Under the pieces are notes generated by a model that ran no database searches, was not told the origin of the DNA, and saw nothing but the letters and a program-made list of their open reading frames with translations. From the NCBI GenBank assembly GCA_037447655.1, contig JBBHKE010003536.1:35968-99967 (forward strand): a stretch of DNA of 64,000 nt, written 5' to 3'. The position numbers and the translations under genes were made by a program. Numbering within the stretch: position 1 is the first letter of the stretch; each line of letters starts with the position of its first letter. Origin of the DNA: Zygnema cylindricum (Eukaryota; Streptophyta; Zygnematophyceae; Zygnematales; Zygnemataceae). Shown here one piece after another: positions 52,508-63,028 of this stretch.

Positions 52508-53640
52508 AAATCAGATTTGAGTCATAAAATTCCGATGACTTTGAGCTTCCTAACTATCCAGGCTTTAGAGAAGATGACATTCTTGCAGGTACAAATCATA
52601 CCGAAAAGGACTCGGCTAAGGAAACTCCAGTGACAACTCTACTCGAAGCGGAAGACGTGGTGGAAATTGATTCGGAATCAAGGGATAGGGGAGAAGCTGA
52701 AATTGTTCGAAAGAAACCCACGAGAAACATCTATTTTGGCCACAGTTTTTGAGGCGGGAAGGAGAAGTAGAAAAAGATTACAAGAAAAACAGGTTAATAA
52801 CAAGGTAACAAAACTATCTCATCAAAATGAACCTCAAACTTATGGAGAGGCGATGACTTGTCCACAAAGGAACTGGTGGAAGACAGCCATCAATGAGGAG
52901 ATGGCCTCAATTATGGCAGCCGATACTTGGGAGCTGGTGGATTGTCCACCAAACCGAAAACAAATCGGTTGTAAGTGGGTTTTCAAATTAAAACTAAACC
53001 CGAATAACACCATTGAGCATTACTTAGCCCGATTAGTGGCAAAAGGATTTACACAGAAACAACGAATAGACTACGAGGAAACCTTTGCCCCGATCGTTAG
53101 ATTTCCCTCCGTCCGCTTACTTCTCAGTGTGGCAGCAGCGGAAGACATAGAGGTGCACCAGATGGACATCAAGACAACTTTTTTGCATGGAGAATCGGAA
53201 GAGGAGATCTTCATGGGACAACCCGAAGGATTTGTGGAGGAAGGAGAGGAGAGTAAGGTATGGCGGCTGATTAAATCTCTTTATGGTTTGAAACAAGCGC
53301 CTTGACATTAGACTAAGAAACTTGATGAGTTTTTTACCGGTCTGGGATATATCCGGATCAACTCAGATCACTCAATCTACGTTTTTGAAGATGAGGAAGG
53401 TGTTATATTTATTGCAATTTATGTTGATGATTTGCTTATTTTTAGTAAATCAATGAAAAAATTAATAAACTGAAAACCGATCTTATGGGGAGATTTGAAA
53501 TGAAGGATATGGGAGAAGCAAAATATATTTTGGGAATTCAAGTAGAAAGAGACCGAGAAAGAAAGATTATAAGATTGGCCTCAAAAGGAACCAATAGGGA
53601 ACATGGTGGAAAAATTTCAGATGGATAAAGCTAATAGTTG
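52508..53640 (+). pseudogene. Copia linker and reverse transcriptase (G)
   Basis: 52667-53305: linker to INEEMASIMAADTWELVDCP, then [49 protein letters not shown], where two stops follow (Arg and Trp positions). The catalytic IAIYVDDLLIFSKS at about 53415-53455 is intact. MKDMGEAKYILGIQVERDRE follows after a frameshift. Confidence 0.9.
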
Positions 53641-54412
53641 AACAACTCCAATGAAGTTAAAGAAGGGAAGTGAGGGGAGTGAGGAAAAAGGAGTCATAGT
53701 CTTAGACGAGGAATTAAGTCCCGAAGAACAGAAGTTTATGCAGACTATTCCCTACAAGCAAGTAGTGGGAAGTCTAATCTATTTTATGGATTGTACCAAG
53801 CCGGATTTAGCTGCGGCAGTAGGAACGCTGAGTAGAAGTCTAAATGCTCCCACTACCAAGGATTGGGAGGCAGCTAAGAGTGTCCTTAGATATTTGATCG
53901 GAACTAGGGATCTATAGTTGCATTTGGGTGGGGAGAATATTGACATCACTACTTGGAGTGATGCCAATTATGGTGATGCTCCGATGAGGAGATGTACTTC
54001 TGGATATGTATTATATGTGGGTGATGGGGCTTGCTTTAAAAGTAGCAAACAACAAAAGGTTATTGCTCAATCCACCATGGAGGCTAAGTATATGGCCTCT
54101 TGCTCTGCTGTAAAAGACTTGATGTGGGTATAGTCTTTGCTTGGTGAGCTTGGTCACCTTAAGAGTGGTGTGCAAATTTTTTTTTGTGATAATCAGGTAG
54201 CAATTGCTATATCTACCAAATCCTAAACATCATTTTAAAGCAAAACACGTGGACATTAGACTCAGCTTTGTTAGAGAGAAAGTAGAAAACAAAATAATCA
54301 GTTCATAGTACTAACCTGTTAGCGAGATGGTAGCAGATATGATGACCAAACCTGTGCCTTCCATTAAGCTAATTTTCTGCAAGGGAAGTGTGGTCTGAAA
54401 TTAAAGACTGAC
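53641..54412 (+). pseudogene. Copia RNase H (G)
   Basis: 53651-53917 connection (PYKQVVGSLIYFMDCTKPDL), TAG at a Trp, 53918-54133 RNase H (ITTWSDANYGDAPMRRCTSG, STMEAKYMASCSAVKDLMWV where the catalytic Glu is followed by Ala-Lys), then FCDNQVAIAI, NPKHHFKAKHVDIRLSFVRE in another frame to the polypurine tract at 54413-54428. Confidence 0.88.
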
Positions 54413-54428
54413 TAGAAAATAAAGGGAT

Positions 54429-54611
54429 TGTAGAAATCGATGGTTCTTTTATTATTTTCTAGGTCTAAATTGGAATATAGAAAGAAGCCAAGGGAGTTTG
54501 CCTCTAACTTCTCTCTCAGCTCCTACACTTGTTGCAGTCACTGAGAAGTTGGAGAGGAAGCTAGAGCCATGGCTACCTAGGCCATCCAAAGGTTTAAGCA
54601 AAATATATTAG
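54429..54611 (+). repeat. 3' LTR of G, first 183 bp
   Basis: TGTAGAAATCGATGGTTC follows the polypurine tract. The LTR breaks off after the CCATGGCTACC block at about 54605, where F integrase sequence begins. Confidence 0.87.
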
Positions 54612-55356
54612 TTCATTTATTATCTAGCATGAATATCTTACTTCCAAAGACTTTGAAGTGACTTACATCTGGTTTTTGTCATATTCACATTTCGTAAGGA
54701 GTTTTATCCTTTACTGCCTTTGTTTCTAGCCTGTTTCTCACATAAGCTGCACAATTCATAGCCTCTGCCCAAAATTTGAAATATATGTCCATATCAGCCA
54801 TGCTTGTCTTAGCACACTCTAATATGGTCCTATTCATCCTCTTTGAAACGCCATTTTGTTTTGGAGAATAAGGAATGGTTAGCTGACGTGAGATACCATG
54901 CAACTTTAGGAATTCTCCAAACTCATTAGAAATGTATTCCCCTCCATTATCAGTTCTGAATCGTGCTATCTTTCTCTCATGCAGATTTTCAACCCAAGCT
55001 TTATACTCTTTAAATTTTGAAAAAACTTCATCCTTACTTTTCAAAAAATAAACTGCAGTAAATCTACTATAGTCATGAGTAAAGGTAAACATAAACTTAA
55101 CACCTCCCACAGATGAATACTTCAATGGCCCCTATACATCTGAATAAATTAGGTCTAGCACTTTGCTACTTCTATGATCAGTTTACAAAGGGAAAGGCAA
55201 CTTATGAATTTTTCCCATTGCACATCCATCACATACATTTGATGCTGGTTATTGACAAATTTTTACACCTTCCACCATTTGTTGATTTACCATCTTTTCT
55301 AATCTATCATAATTCACATGTCCTAAACGTTTATACCATAAATCACAATCACTGAT
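54612..55356 (-). pseudogene. Duplicated F integrase segment inside the G 3' LTR
   Basis: The minus-strand frame 54685-55125 is nearly identical to 48341-48781 (about 8 of 146 residues differ). The flanks match 48278-49012, including the CTGAT target copy at 55352-55356. It keeps Tyr and Ala where the left copy has Cys and Val, so the left copy has gained extra changes. It is not a separate element. Confidence 0.9.
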
Positions 55357-56418
55357 TTTAGAAATCGATGGTTCTTTTATTTTTTTCTAGGTCTAAATTG
55401 GAATACGAAAGAAGCCGAGGCAATCTGCCTCTAACTTCATCTCCAACTCCCATACTTGTTGCAGTCATTGAGAAGTTGGAGAGGAAGCTACAGCCATGGC
55501 TACCTAAGCTATGAAGAGGTTTACGAGAAATAGACTAGTTGATTTGCGGATAGGTAGATTTATTTGCTAAAAAAAGTATGTCAAACCAGGATGTGATCCT
55601 GGTACATGCCGACCGTCAGAACGCCGGTAGCCGGTAGACTTATCCGTCAAGTCTAGACAGAATTATACATACTAGAGGGTTTAATATTTATTTAAATATT
55701 GCCATGTATGAAAATTCATTTAAAGGCGGATCTTTACGGCTACATAGATCAAGTTATATAAAAGTACAGATTACGTTATAGATAAGAAACGAGTACTGCG
55801 CATTTTGTTTCTTTTAATAAACAAATACCGCACAAGCGTTTATGACGGCTACGATTGAAATATGCATTCAATCGAACGGCCAAAAAGAAAGCCAAGATCG
55901 CGGAAGAGATTCTCGGCGATTTGTGGTCATCGCCACATCGGATGACAAGTGGCACGATTACGTTGGATCGCGGCATCTTTGGGGATTACGGGACCGAATC
56001 TTGATATGACATGTGTCGACAATAAAGCCACGTTGTACAATATCCGTATATAAAATACACCGGCAGTTGTACTTTTGTGTACGCAAGTGTAATATGATTG
56101 GTGCGTACATCAGTTAATAGATTTTTAGAGAGGGATAGCACTTAGAAAAAATAGGTAGATATGACCCTCTCTCCCAGAGAGCTTTTGTACAAAACGTTAA
56201 CATTGACCCTCCATAACTTACTACTCAGGAGAGCGAATTCAGAGATTCTTTTTGCTATCGACTCAAGGAAGTCTTGCCTTAACAAGGGTGAAGGTGGTCA
56301 GAGATTTTGTTTGCAAGGGTAGTAGTTATTTGTGCTGAATGACAAAGGGGTCATGGTTATCCTAAAGGCTTCGTGTGAGCTGCCTACTCTGAGGTCCTAT
56401 GGAGGTCTCAGAGTTGCA
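55357..56418 (+). repeat. Right-hand LTR copy of G
   Basis: A complete LTR of about 1062 bp. Its start TTTAGAAATCG shares the eroded first bases of the 5' LTR rather than the TGTAG of 54429. The early part thus derives from the left junction and the late part from the original 3' LTR. It ends GAGTTGCA, then TTGAT. Confidence 0.88.
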
Positions 56419-57803
56419 TTGATTACACTTAAGTACATAACATCATTGTCATTATCATTTGCAAGACTCAACTGATACAAATTGTTTCCTCCTACAAATC
56501 CCTCTAGAGTTTTTTTCCCATTGTTACTCACTGTTTTTTTCCCATTCTCAGATATAATTTTAAATCATTTCTTTTCTACCACTTACGTAAAGAAAAAGTT
56601 TCTTTTAAAAGCTTAGGCATGCAACACACCTTCCAAGACCCTTTTCACAGGTTTTTTATCTATATTTAACATAAGTGACACCCTCTCTTTTGCTTTCGAC
56701 TCAACAAACTTATCATCACTAAAATAAATTTTGAAGGGTGAAATAGATTAAATACTCTCAAATAGATGGTGATTGCGGCACATGTGGGCAGATGCGCCGG
56801 AGTGCATAATCCATTCGTCTTCCTCCACGCCTTCAGTTGCTTTTGCCATCGCAAAGTATTTCCTTTCATTGTTGTTGGGAAAGATGCTCACGTCCTCCTC
56901 TTTAAGTTCGTTGAAGAGAGCAGTTGGTCGACCAGCTGATTAAGAAAAAACCCGACTTTTGTCCAATCCAGAGCGAAAATTTCTTCTGGCTTTCGCTCTC
57001 TTGTATGTATTACACTTTCTGAACACATGCATTTTTTCATCAAAGTAATACCATGTCAAAGGTGACCTTCTAGGACCACTACCTCTTCCACTGCCACTGC
57101 CAATTTTAGAATCCCAAAACTGGTTTGCTAGTTCCTAAACAAACTTACTACTACCTCTTTTTGACAAATGGTTAGCTTCGTCACTCAAAAAAAAATGAAT
57201 TGCTAATGTTATGTTCCATTGAAGCTATGGAATAGCCCTTAGCCAATCCATGGCTCCTTTATACTCATCGTGTAGAGTTCTTATCAACAACACAGCCTGC
57301 TGAGGTGGTGAAAAGTCCCCACCTGCTGTAGTACTCTGAAGGAACAACCTTTTCATAGCATGGCAATGATCTATCATTCTACCTCCAGAGTACTTAAATT
57401 CAAAAATCTGAGTGGCTATTTTAGTTTGGACAGTAACATCTAGTTGAACATACATAGCACGTACGCTAAACCATACTTCAGAGGCATTCTTCATCTCAAG
57501 ATACAACATTACCAAGTCTTTTGTCATTAACTGCTTCAAGATGTTTGGGCAATGGAGATTCTTCTTTTTCCAATCCGGAGCAGTCTCAATAGCAGTTCGT
57601 TCCACAATGGGTGACAAGTCCCTCTCATCGAAATATGAGCTCAACATATCTTCTCAGTATATGTAGTCAGTTCCATCAAAAACAAGCAATTTGGGCGGTT
57701 GGCCTATAACCTGTTGTAGATCATGGGCATTTTGACTTGGCTGTGATCCACTCGCACTAGGAGTCACACTTGCACCAGTGGGAACAGAGCCATTAGTAGA
57801 CAT
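56419..57803 (-). pseudogene. Copia gag and protease (F)
   Basis: ATG at 57803 inside the LTR (MSTNGSVPTGASVTPSASGS); the frame passes the primer site (LQQVIGQPPKLLVFDG). The open part 57225-57647: capsid core (APDWKKKNLHCPNILKQLMT, YSGGRMIDHCHAMKRLFLQS, QQAVLLIRTLHDEYKGAMDW). Lower, the protease box reads WIMHSGASAHMC, with His for the catalytic Asp, then the gag-pre-integrase start to DDVMYLSVI at the G insertion. Confidence 0.88.
57697..57711 (-). other. Half-tRNA primer binding site (F)
   Basis: Minus strand GGTTATAGGCCAACC, adjacent to the LTR end CTACAACA. Two differences from the B site. Confidence 0.78.
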
Positions 57804-58334
57804 GACAGCAAAAGCAAACCCAAAGAGAAATTCCTATTAGACTAGATCTATATTGTAAGATATGTAACTTCAAATGAGAGAGGTCTTTCAACCAGACAAA
57901 CATATACCACAGCCAAGTCAAGGACAAATAACATAATACACCTTAAAGTGCACTTAGTGCTCTTATTTCCTTAACTCTGTGTAGAATGTACATTATGTAT
58001 TGCATTGATCAATCTTAATTGAACTAAATACTCAAAAGATCCAGAAAACATCTAAAACGTATGTACAGGGTTAACCTAAAAATTTACTGACAAAAATCTA
58101 AGTACTTGAACCAAAATTGTCTAGTAACAATATCTAGACCCTAAAAATCCGAGAGATATGTTTCACGTCTACATTCATGGGCGGCCGTACACACTAATCA
58201 ACTCAAAGATAACTATTCAAGTAGATAACAAAAATCCACACTAAATATAGTTAATATTGTATAGTTGGTGGTCCAAAAATATTCTAAGTCCTAGACTCAA
58301 ATTCCTAAGACTTACTAAAACTTACTTTTCAATA
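57712..58334 (-). repeat. 5' LTR of copia F
   Basis: 623 bp, pairs with 45559-46198. It begins TATTGAAAAG at 58334, as does the 3' LTR, so the unusual TA start is a family feature. It lacks the tRNA-like and hairpin layout of A-type LTRs. Confidence 0.9.
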
Positions 58335-59215
58335 CTGCATACTTAGACAATGACACAATTGCGGAACTCGTCAAAGGAAAGATATTGGTTCAAACGGCCA
58401 ACGACATGTGGCGTTACAAACCGAGTCAGACAACCCAATTGTACATTCCGACAAATAAAGAGTACGGCACACTATCTTGCAATTGAGCCATGACGAACCC
58501 CTCTGCGAACACTTTGGATGAGACAAATCTACTACACGAGTTGCCGAAGCGTATTATTGGCCAAATATGTCGAAAGACATTGTGAAGTATGTCTAAACGT
58601 GTGACTCTTGCAACAAAAATAAAATGGATCCGGGTCGTCAACGACTCTTGCACCCCCTCCCCACACCATCCGCCCCTTCGAAAGCAATATCGATGGACTT
58701 TTTCGTCGCTCTTCCATTGAAGGCGGAGGGCTACGACTCCATTTTTGTTGTCGTCAACTATATTACAAAGATAGCCCATATCCTCCCCACAAAAACAACA
58801 ACTACGGCTCGAGATGTCGCGAATCTCTTCTTCTGTGAGATATTCCGTCACCATGGACTTCCTTAGAAGGCCCTTTCTTCCACTAATTCTACGCCCTTCT
58901 CCCTCAACGGCCAATAGCGAACCCTTCCCCAAAATTTGATCGCAACCGACTATAGCACACCGACTGCAGTGGACTTTGCCGAAACGTTGTATATCAATTT
59001 GGAGAAAGTAGCGACAGTACTCCAACAAGCGAAAAATCGTTAGAAATCTAAAGGCCGACACTCATCGAAAGGACATTGACTTTCGTGTGGGGGACAGAGT
59101 ACAACTGAATATGGCAAACCTCTCCCTCCCACATGCCCTCTCTACGAAATTGGATTTAGAAGGCCATTTACTATACTCTCCAAGGTCAATGCGGTTGCTT
59201 ATAAACTCGACATTC
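58335..59215 (+). pseudogene. Gypsy integrase (Gyp3)
   Basis: It resumes exactly after F: ELVKGKILVQTANDMWRYKP, the damaged HHCC finger, AISMDFFVALPLKAEGYDSI (58624-58866, first Asp), TARDVANLFFCEIFRHHGLP. A deletion removes the second Asp and the Glu region (about 58865-58915), then DKVQLNMANLSLPHAL-type residues and VAYKLDI. It ends at the CATTC target of solo LTR J. Confidence 0.87.
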
Positions 59216-60308
59216 TGAAATTCTATGGGCTCCATTGCCCACAGAATTCACAGATCCAAAAGAAGCTAATCTAGATAGTGCCGACTCCAAGTTGATATAA
59301 ACCCAAATAAATGATTCCTTGACAATAAGAACCCCAATATACCTTCACCCCTGTGAAGAAAAGACCTTCTGTGTGCTCAGTTCCACCACAAAATGCAAAG
59401 CTTCAATATGTGTTTTGGACAATATTCCCCACTTTGACTTTCCCACTGAATAAGTGCCACCCTGGCACACAAAGACTCTGACCGACTACACCCTTGTGTA
59501 GCTTGGACTCCCCTGAGTCCGTAGCAAAAAGAATCACTGAATTTGCTCACCCGAGCATTAAGTTATGGCTGGTCAAAGATGACCTTTATAGTTACAAGCT
59601 CTCTTAGAGAGAGAGGTACCTAAATATTACTAAGTCTCGGTCTGCCTACTCACGACTACCTACTATTAAACCCTAGTCCAATAGGAACACTATAAAGTAC
59701 AAGAAGGTACAATGGGCGATGTACTTATTGTACAACCATTGTACGACAAGGTCTACAAGGTGACACCTGTCATATCGGAAGCCATGGTTCCTCCTCCCAT
59801 CTTCTCCGGTATCAAATAATGTGGCGCCACGTGGCACCGCGTGACGCTATATCCGTATGCCGCCAAAAAGCTCACTTCGCGTGGCGGCTATAATGTCGGC
59901 CGTCCGATCAAAACATAATTTACACGGTTCAGATTCGCGTACATGCAGAAATTGCTCATTTTGGTTAGTCTGCTGTTAATTAGCTGTTTCGTTAATGTTT
60001 ATAAATTTATGAAACCCGTCACGTGTATCGTTTCGTAAGTAACTTAATGGATAAGGCGTTGGTCTATGTAGTAGCTTACAGACCCCGGTTCAAATCCGGC
60101 CGGCGCAATATTTTGCTAAAACAAGTAAAATACTTTCTAATTCATTCTTCCTCCTTCTAGATGATGCGGCAACCATGGCGTGCCTTTGGTCCTCTCTTTC
60201 TCTCTCTTTACATGCTAACTAAAATATAGAAGTGAACTATTAGTCACCTCTTTTCAACACTCTATTTATTTTTCCAACACAGACCTAGAAAATACATAAA
60301 TTTCAACA
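59216..60308 (-). repeat. Solo LTR J, copia
   Basis: 1093 bp on the minus strand, flanked by perfect CATTC repeats (59211-59215, 60309-60313). Hairpins GTGCCA-CCC-TGGCAC (59454-59468), CTACA-CCCTTG-TGTAG (59486-59501) and GGACTC-CCCT-GAGTCC (59505-59520). tRNA-like segment 60033-60109. The region equal to the U3 inverted repeat is altered. Confidence 0.93.
60033..60109 (+). other. tRNA-like segment in solo LTR J, antisense to the LTR
   Basis: AACTTAATGGATAAGGCGTT resembles the D-arm/A-box of tRNA-Arg. GGTTCAAATCC is a consensus B-box. An anticodon-like stem GGTCT/AGACC encloses 14 bases instead of 7. The acceptor stem is absent. Confidence 0.6.
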
Positions 60309-60921
60309 CATTCCTTCAACATGGAAAATACATGATGTCTTTCATGTGTCTCTCCTCAAGCCATTCCGCAACCGTGATTCAGTGTTCCCAAATCGTCTTC
60401 GCCATACACCTCTTCCCCCGGTTCAAAATACCCCGGATGAATATGAGGTAGTGGAGATTCTTTAGTCCCGCCAATCACGACGTGGGCTGTCGAATAATAC
60501 CCAGTACTTGGTCCGAGGGAAAAGTTACAATGCGGAAGACGATTCTAGGGTTGATCAGAGCGATTTTGATGCCCCGAAATTACTGCGCCGATTTTAGCAG
60601 AGTGCTGATACTCAACCTAAGCGGAGGGGTAAACGCAACAGACGCATACGAAAAACGAATCGCAGTGGCGCAACAACGCAGTCATCTTATGGGCTCTGTA
60701 AGAGAACGGAGCAGGGCTGACAAAAGACCGCAACCCTATCTCTAGGTAACCACGGGATCACGGAATAGCTGCTACGTTGTAAAAGAATCGCAACATCGCG
60801 GCTACGCCGACAGAGGAACGCAACGGTGAAATTGTGAATCTCAACATTGGCAACATCGAACCCGTGATATCGCCAAAGCCTCGCAATCGGCGAAGTTTCC
60901 AACGCTACGATTCCCTCGAAC
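60309..60921 (+). pseudogene. Gypsy integrase end and chromodomain (Gyp3)
   Basis: DVFHVSLLKPF, then EYEVVEIL, QYLVRGKSY, DDSRVDQSDFDAPKLLRRF. Two chromodomain Trp positions are replaced (Gly, Arg) and TAG stops are present. The GCAAC-rich tail continues to 60921, where element I begins. Confidence 0.87.
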
Positions 60922-61947
60922 TGTTGAAATTAATAGATTTCTAGAATATTTTTTTACGTTAGTTTAAAAGGAAAAGAATAGGACGGACAGCCTGCCTCCA
61001 CCTCCTCTCTCTAGCCCCCACACTTGTTGTAGTCACAGAAGGATAGAGAGGGTGGTTCAACCATGGCTGTCTTAGTTCAACAGCAGTTATTTTTTTTAGG
61101 TTTCTAAAAAGAATCGTGAAAGACCTAGGACTTGATCGTGGAACCTGCGGTCCGTCAAGTTGGTCGGTAGCGGTCAGCTTTATCCTATTAGACTACAACC
61201 AATGCTAAATGCTATAGAATATGATCGATATATATTTATTTGAGGGTGAACAAGTTCATTTAACTGAAATTGTATACGGCATGCATAGATAGAGTTTTGT
61301 AAAGTACAAAGTACGATACTATTTCGAAACGTATACCACGCATTTTGTTTCGAAAGCGAAACGAATATTACATAAGTATTTATGAAGGTTGGGATTGCAT
61401 TTTGGTTCATATCCAACGGCGCACATCATCGCCGAGATCTCGGAAAGGTCACTTTGGCATTTAGTAACGTGGCATGACCTAACGCCACGTGGAGAGATAA
61501 CATTCGGTCGCGGGAATTCGGAGGAACGTACGGACGAGTGAAAAGTGGACACGCGTCCGCTTAATTACCTTGTCGTACATTGGCCTTACAAAATGTACAC
61601 CACCAGTAGTACTTTTTGGTACGGTATGATATTCTAATTGGAGCTTACTTCAGTAGATAAAAGTTATTAGAGGGAATCAGGACTTAGTAAATTTTAGTAG
61701 GCAGTCACCTCTCTCTTTGAGAGTTTGTACAAATTGGCATTTTTACTCCCTCATAACTTATCGCTTGGTTGGGCGTTTTCAGAGATTCTTTTTCCTACGG
61801 ACTTAAGGGAGTCCAAGCTCCACAGCGGTGCAGTCAGATTGTCTGCTTGTCTGCTTGGTTAGAAGTGGTTGCCATTGAAAGTGGGTTAGTTAATAACTAT
61901 ATAGAGGCTTCTTTTATTCTTTAGTCCTATATAGGACACAAAATTCA
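60922..61947 (+). repeat. 5' LTR of copia I
   Basis: 1026 bp, TGTTGAAATT...AAAATTCA. U3 arms CTCTCTCTA/TAGAGAG around ACTTGTTGTAGTCAC (about 61006-61052), antisense tRNA-like segment 61117-61200, hairpin GGACTT-AAGG-GAGTCC (61799-61814) and a partly mismatched second hairpin. Confidence 0.9.
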
Positions 61948-63028
61948 GGTTATGGGCCAACCCTCTAGGGTGCCCATCTTCAATGGATAAGGGCTTATCT
62001 ATTGGGATGCCATGATGACAGGGTCTTTGTGGGAAAAACGATACTGGGATATTGTTAGTGGACAAGTGAAACGTCCACCTCAGGGAACACCACTGGGATT
62101 TGGTGGAATAAGGTTTTTTGTATCAACATCTATTGCAACAGAGGAGGCAGATGACGGGGACAGTAGTGTGTTTGAAAAAGGGAAAGAAAAGGAGACACCT
62201 TTTACTCCTATTGCTCCTATTCCCACGACACTCGGAGCGGCGATCGTGAAGACCGTGGAGACCGATACTCAAATGTGGGAAGACACCAACATGGCTGCTA
62301 AAAACTTCATTCTGAGATACCTCACACAAGCTTTGGCAACTCCTCACCTTCACGTTTACAAGGCGGAGGAGTTGTGGGTGAGTTTGAAAGAGATCTATAG
62401 AGCTGGTAGAATTCAAGAGCTCCAGTTGGCAGAGCAAAAGTTGGGAATTGATCTTTTTTGTTTGTATATGGAGATGGAGAGTGCCGGATGGACAAGTACA
62501 ATGAAGATGAAGGTTAACACTCTCATCATGAAGTTTTCCGACGAGCATAAGAATATAGTGTACAGAGTACAGGAAATGACTGATAGTTCATGCAAGTGGA
62601 ATACAGTGGTCCGCATGATACTTGTGCATGAGAACACGATTGAAATCAGGAGAGGTGGAAAGAGCGTTCAAGCTCTAGCCGCCGAAGGCGATAGGTGGAA
62701 ACCGGACCCGAAAAAACCATACAAAGGAGAAAGAGTTCAACCTGGAGGACCGAGGTCCCCAAAGGGCATATGTCATTTTTGCAAAAAATCGGGACACTTT
62801 ATCGTGGATTTTGTCAAGCTATCGACGCTGAGGCTCCAAAAGAACCATGGAAAGGGTTCTTCTAGAGGGAAGAAAAAGGCACTTTTGTTCACAAAGGTGA
62901 CAAGAGACACAGAGGATGAGTCCTCTAAGGAGGATGGGGAGCTTCTGCTTGACGAGAGTCTGGAGGAGATGGAGACCCCTTGGAGACAGAAGTGTGCCCT
63001 TGAAGCAATTCAGGAAGCTCCACAATAA
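61931..63028 (+). pseudogene. Copia gag (I)
   Basis: The expected start in the LTR is ATA (61931-61933) instead of ATG. The frame then passes the primer site (VMGQPSRVPIFNG) and a TAA. 62012-63028 is open for 338 residues: capsid core (NFILRYLTQALATPHLHVYK, LYMEMESAGWTSTMKMKVNT), knuckle CHFCKKSGHFIVDF (last Cys is Phe), basic then acidic tail (ESLEEMETPWRQKCALEAIQ). It is the longest gag frame in the window. Confidence 0.92.
61948..61962 (+). other. Half-tRNA primer binding site (I)
   Basis: GGTTATGGGCCAACC directly after the LTR, one base from the B site. Confidence 0.83.

Larger units (their letters stand above)
49013..56418 (+). mobile_element. Copia element G (plus), inserted in F
   Basis: 5' LTR 49013-50076, primer site, gag, protease, integrase, RT, RNase H, polypurine tract and a 3' LTR that starts at 54429. 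The 3' LTR is interrupted after about 183 bp by a 0.93-kb copy of the left F/G junction and then completes at 56418. Related to A and B. Confidence 0.9.
45559..58334 (-). mobile_element. Copia element F (minus), contains element G
   Basis: 5' LTR 57712-58334, primer site 57697-57711, gag-protease 56419-57803, integrase 48341-49012, RT and RNase H 46225-47720, polypurine tract 46199-46212 and 3' LTR 45559-46198. Target repeats are CCGTA (45554-45558) and CTGCA (58335-58339), which derive from one CCGCA by a C-to-T change in each. Without G it is about 5.4 kb. Confidence 0.9.
42345..60921 (+). mobile_element. Gyp3: Ty3/gypsy chromovirus copy, heavily nested
   Basis: Same family as Gyp1. Plus-strand order: partial 5' LTR, primer site 42438-42449, gag, protease, RT, RNase H (to 45558), then element F (45559-58334, with G inside), integrase (58335-59215), solo LTR J, integrase end and chromodomain (60309-60921), then element I. 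The extra ORF would lie beyond the window. All frames are broken. Confidence 0.92.

Noticed and set aside
60033-60109. A functional tRNA-Arg gene
   Set aside because: D- and T-arm motifs are present, but the acceptor stem does not pair and the anticodon loop is twice normal size. It sits at the LTR position where all related LTRs have a similar segment.
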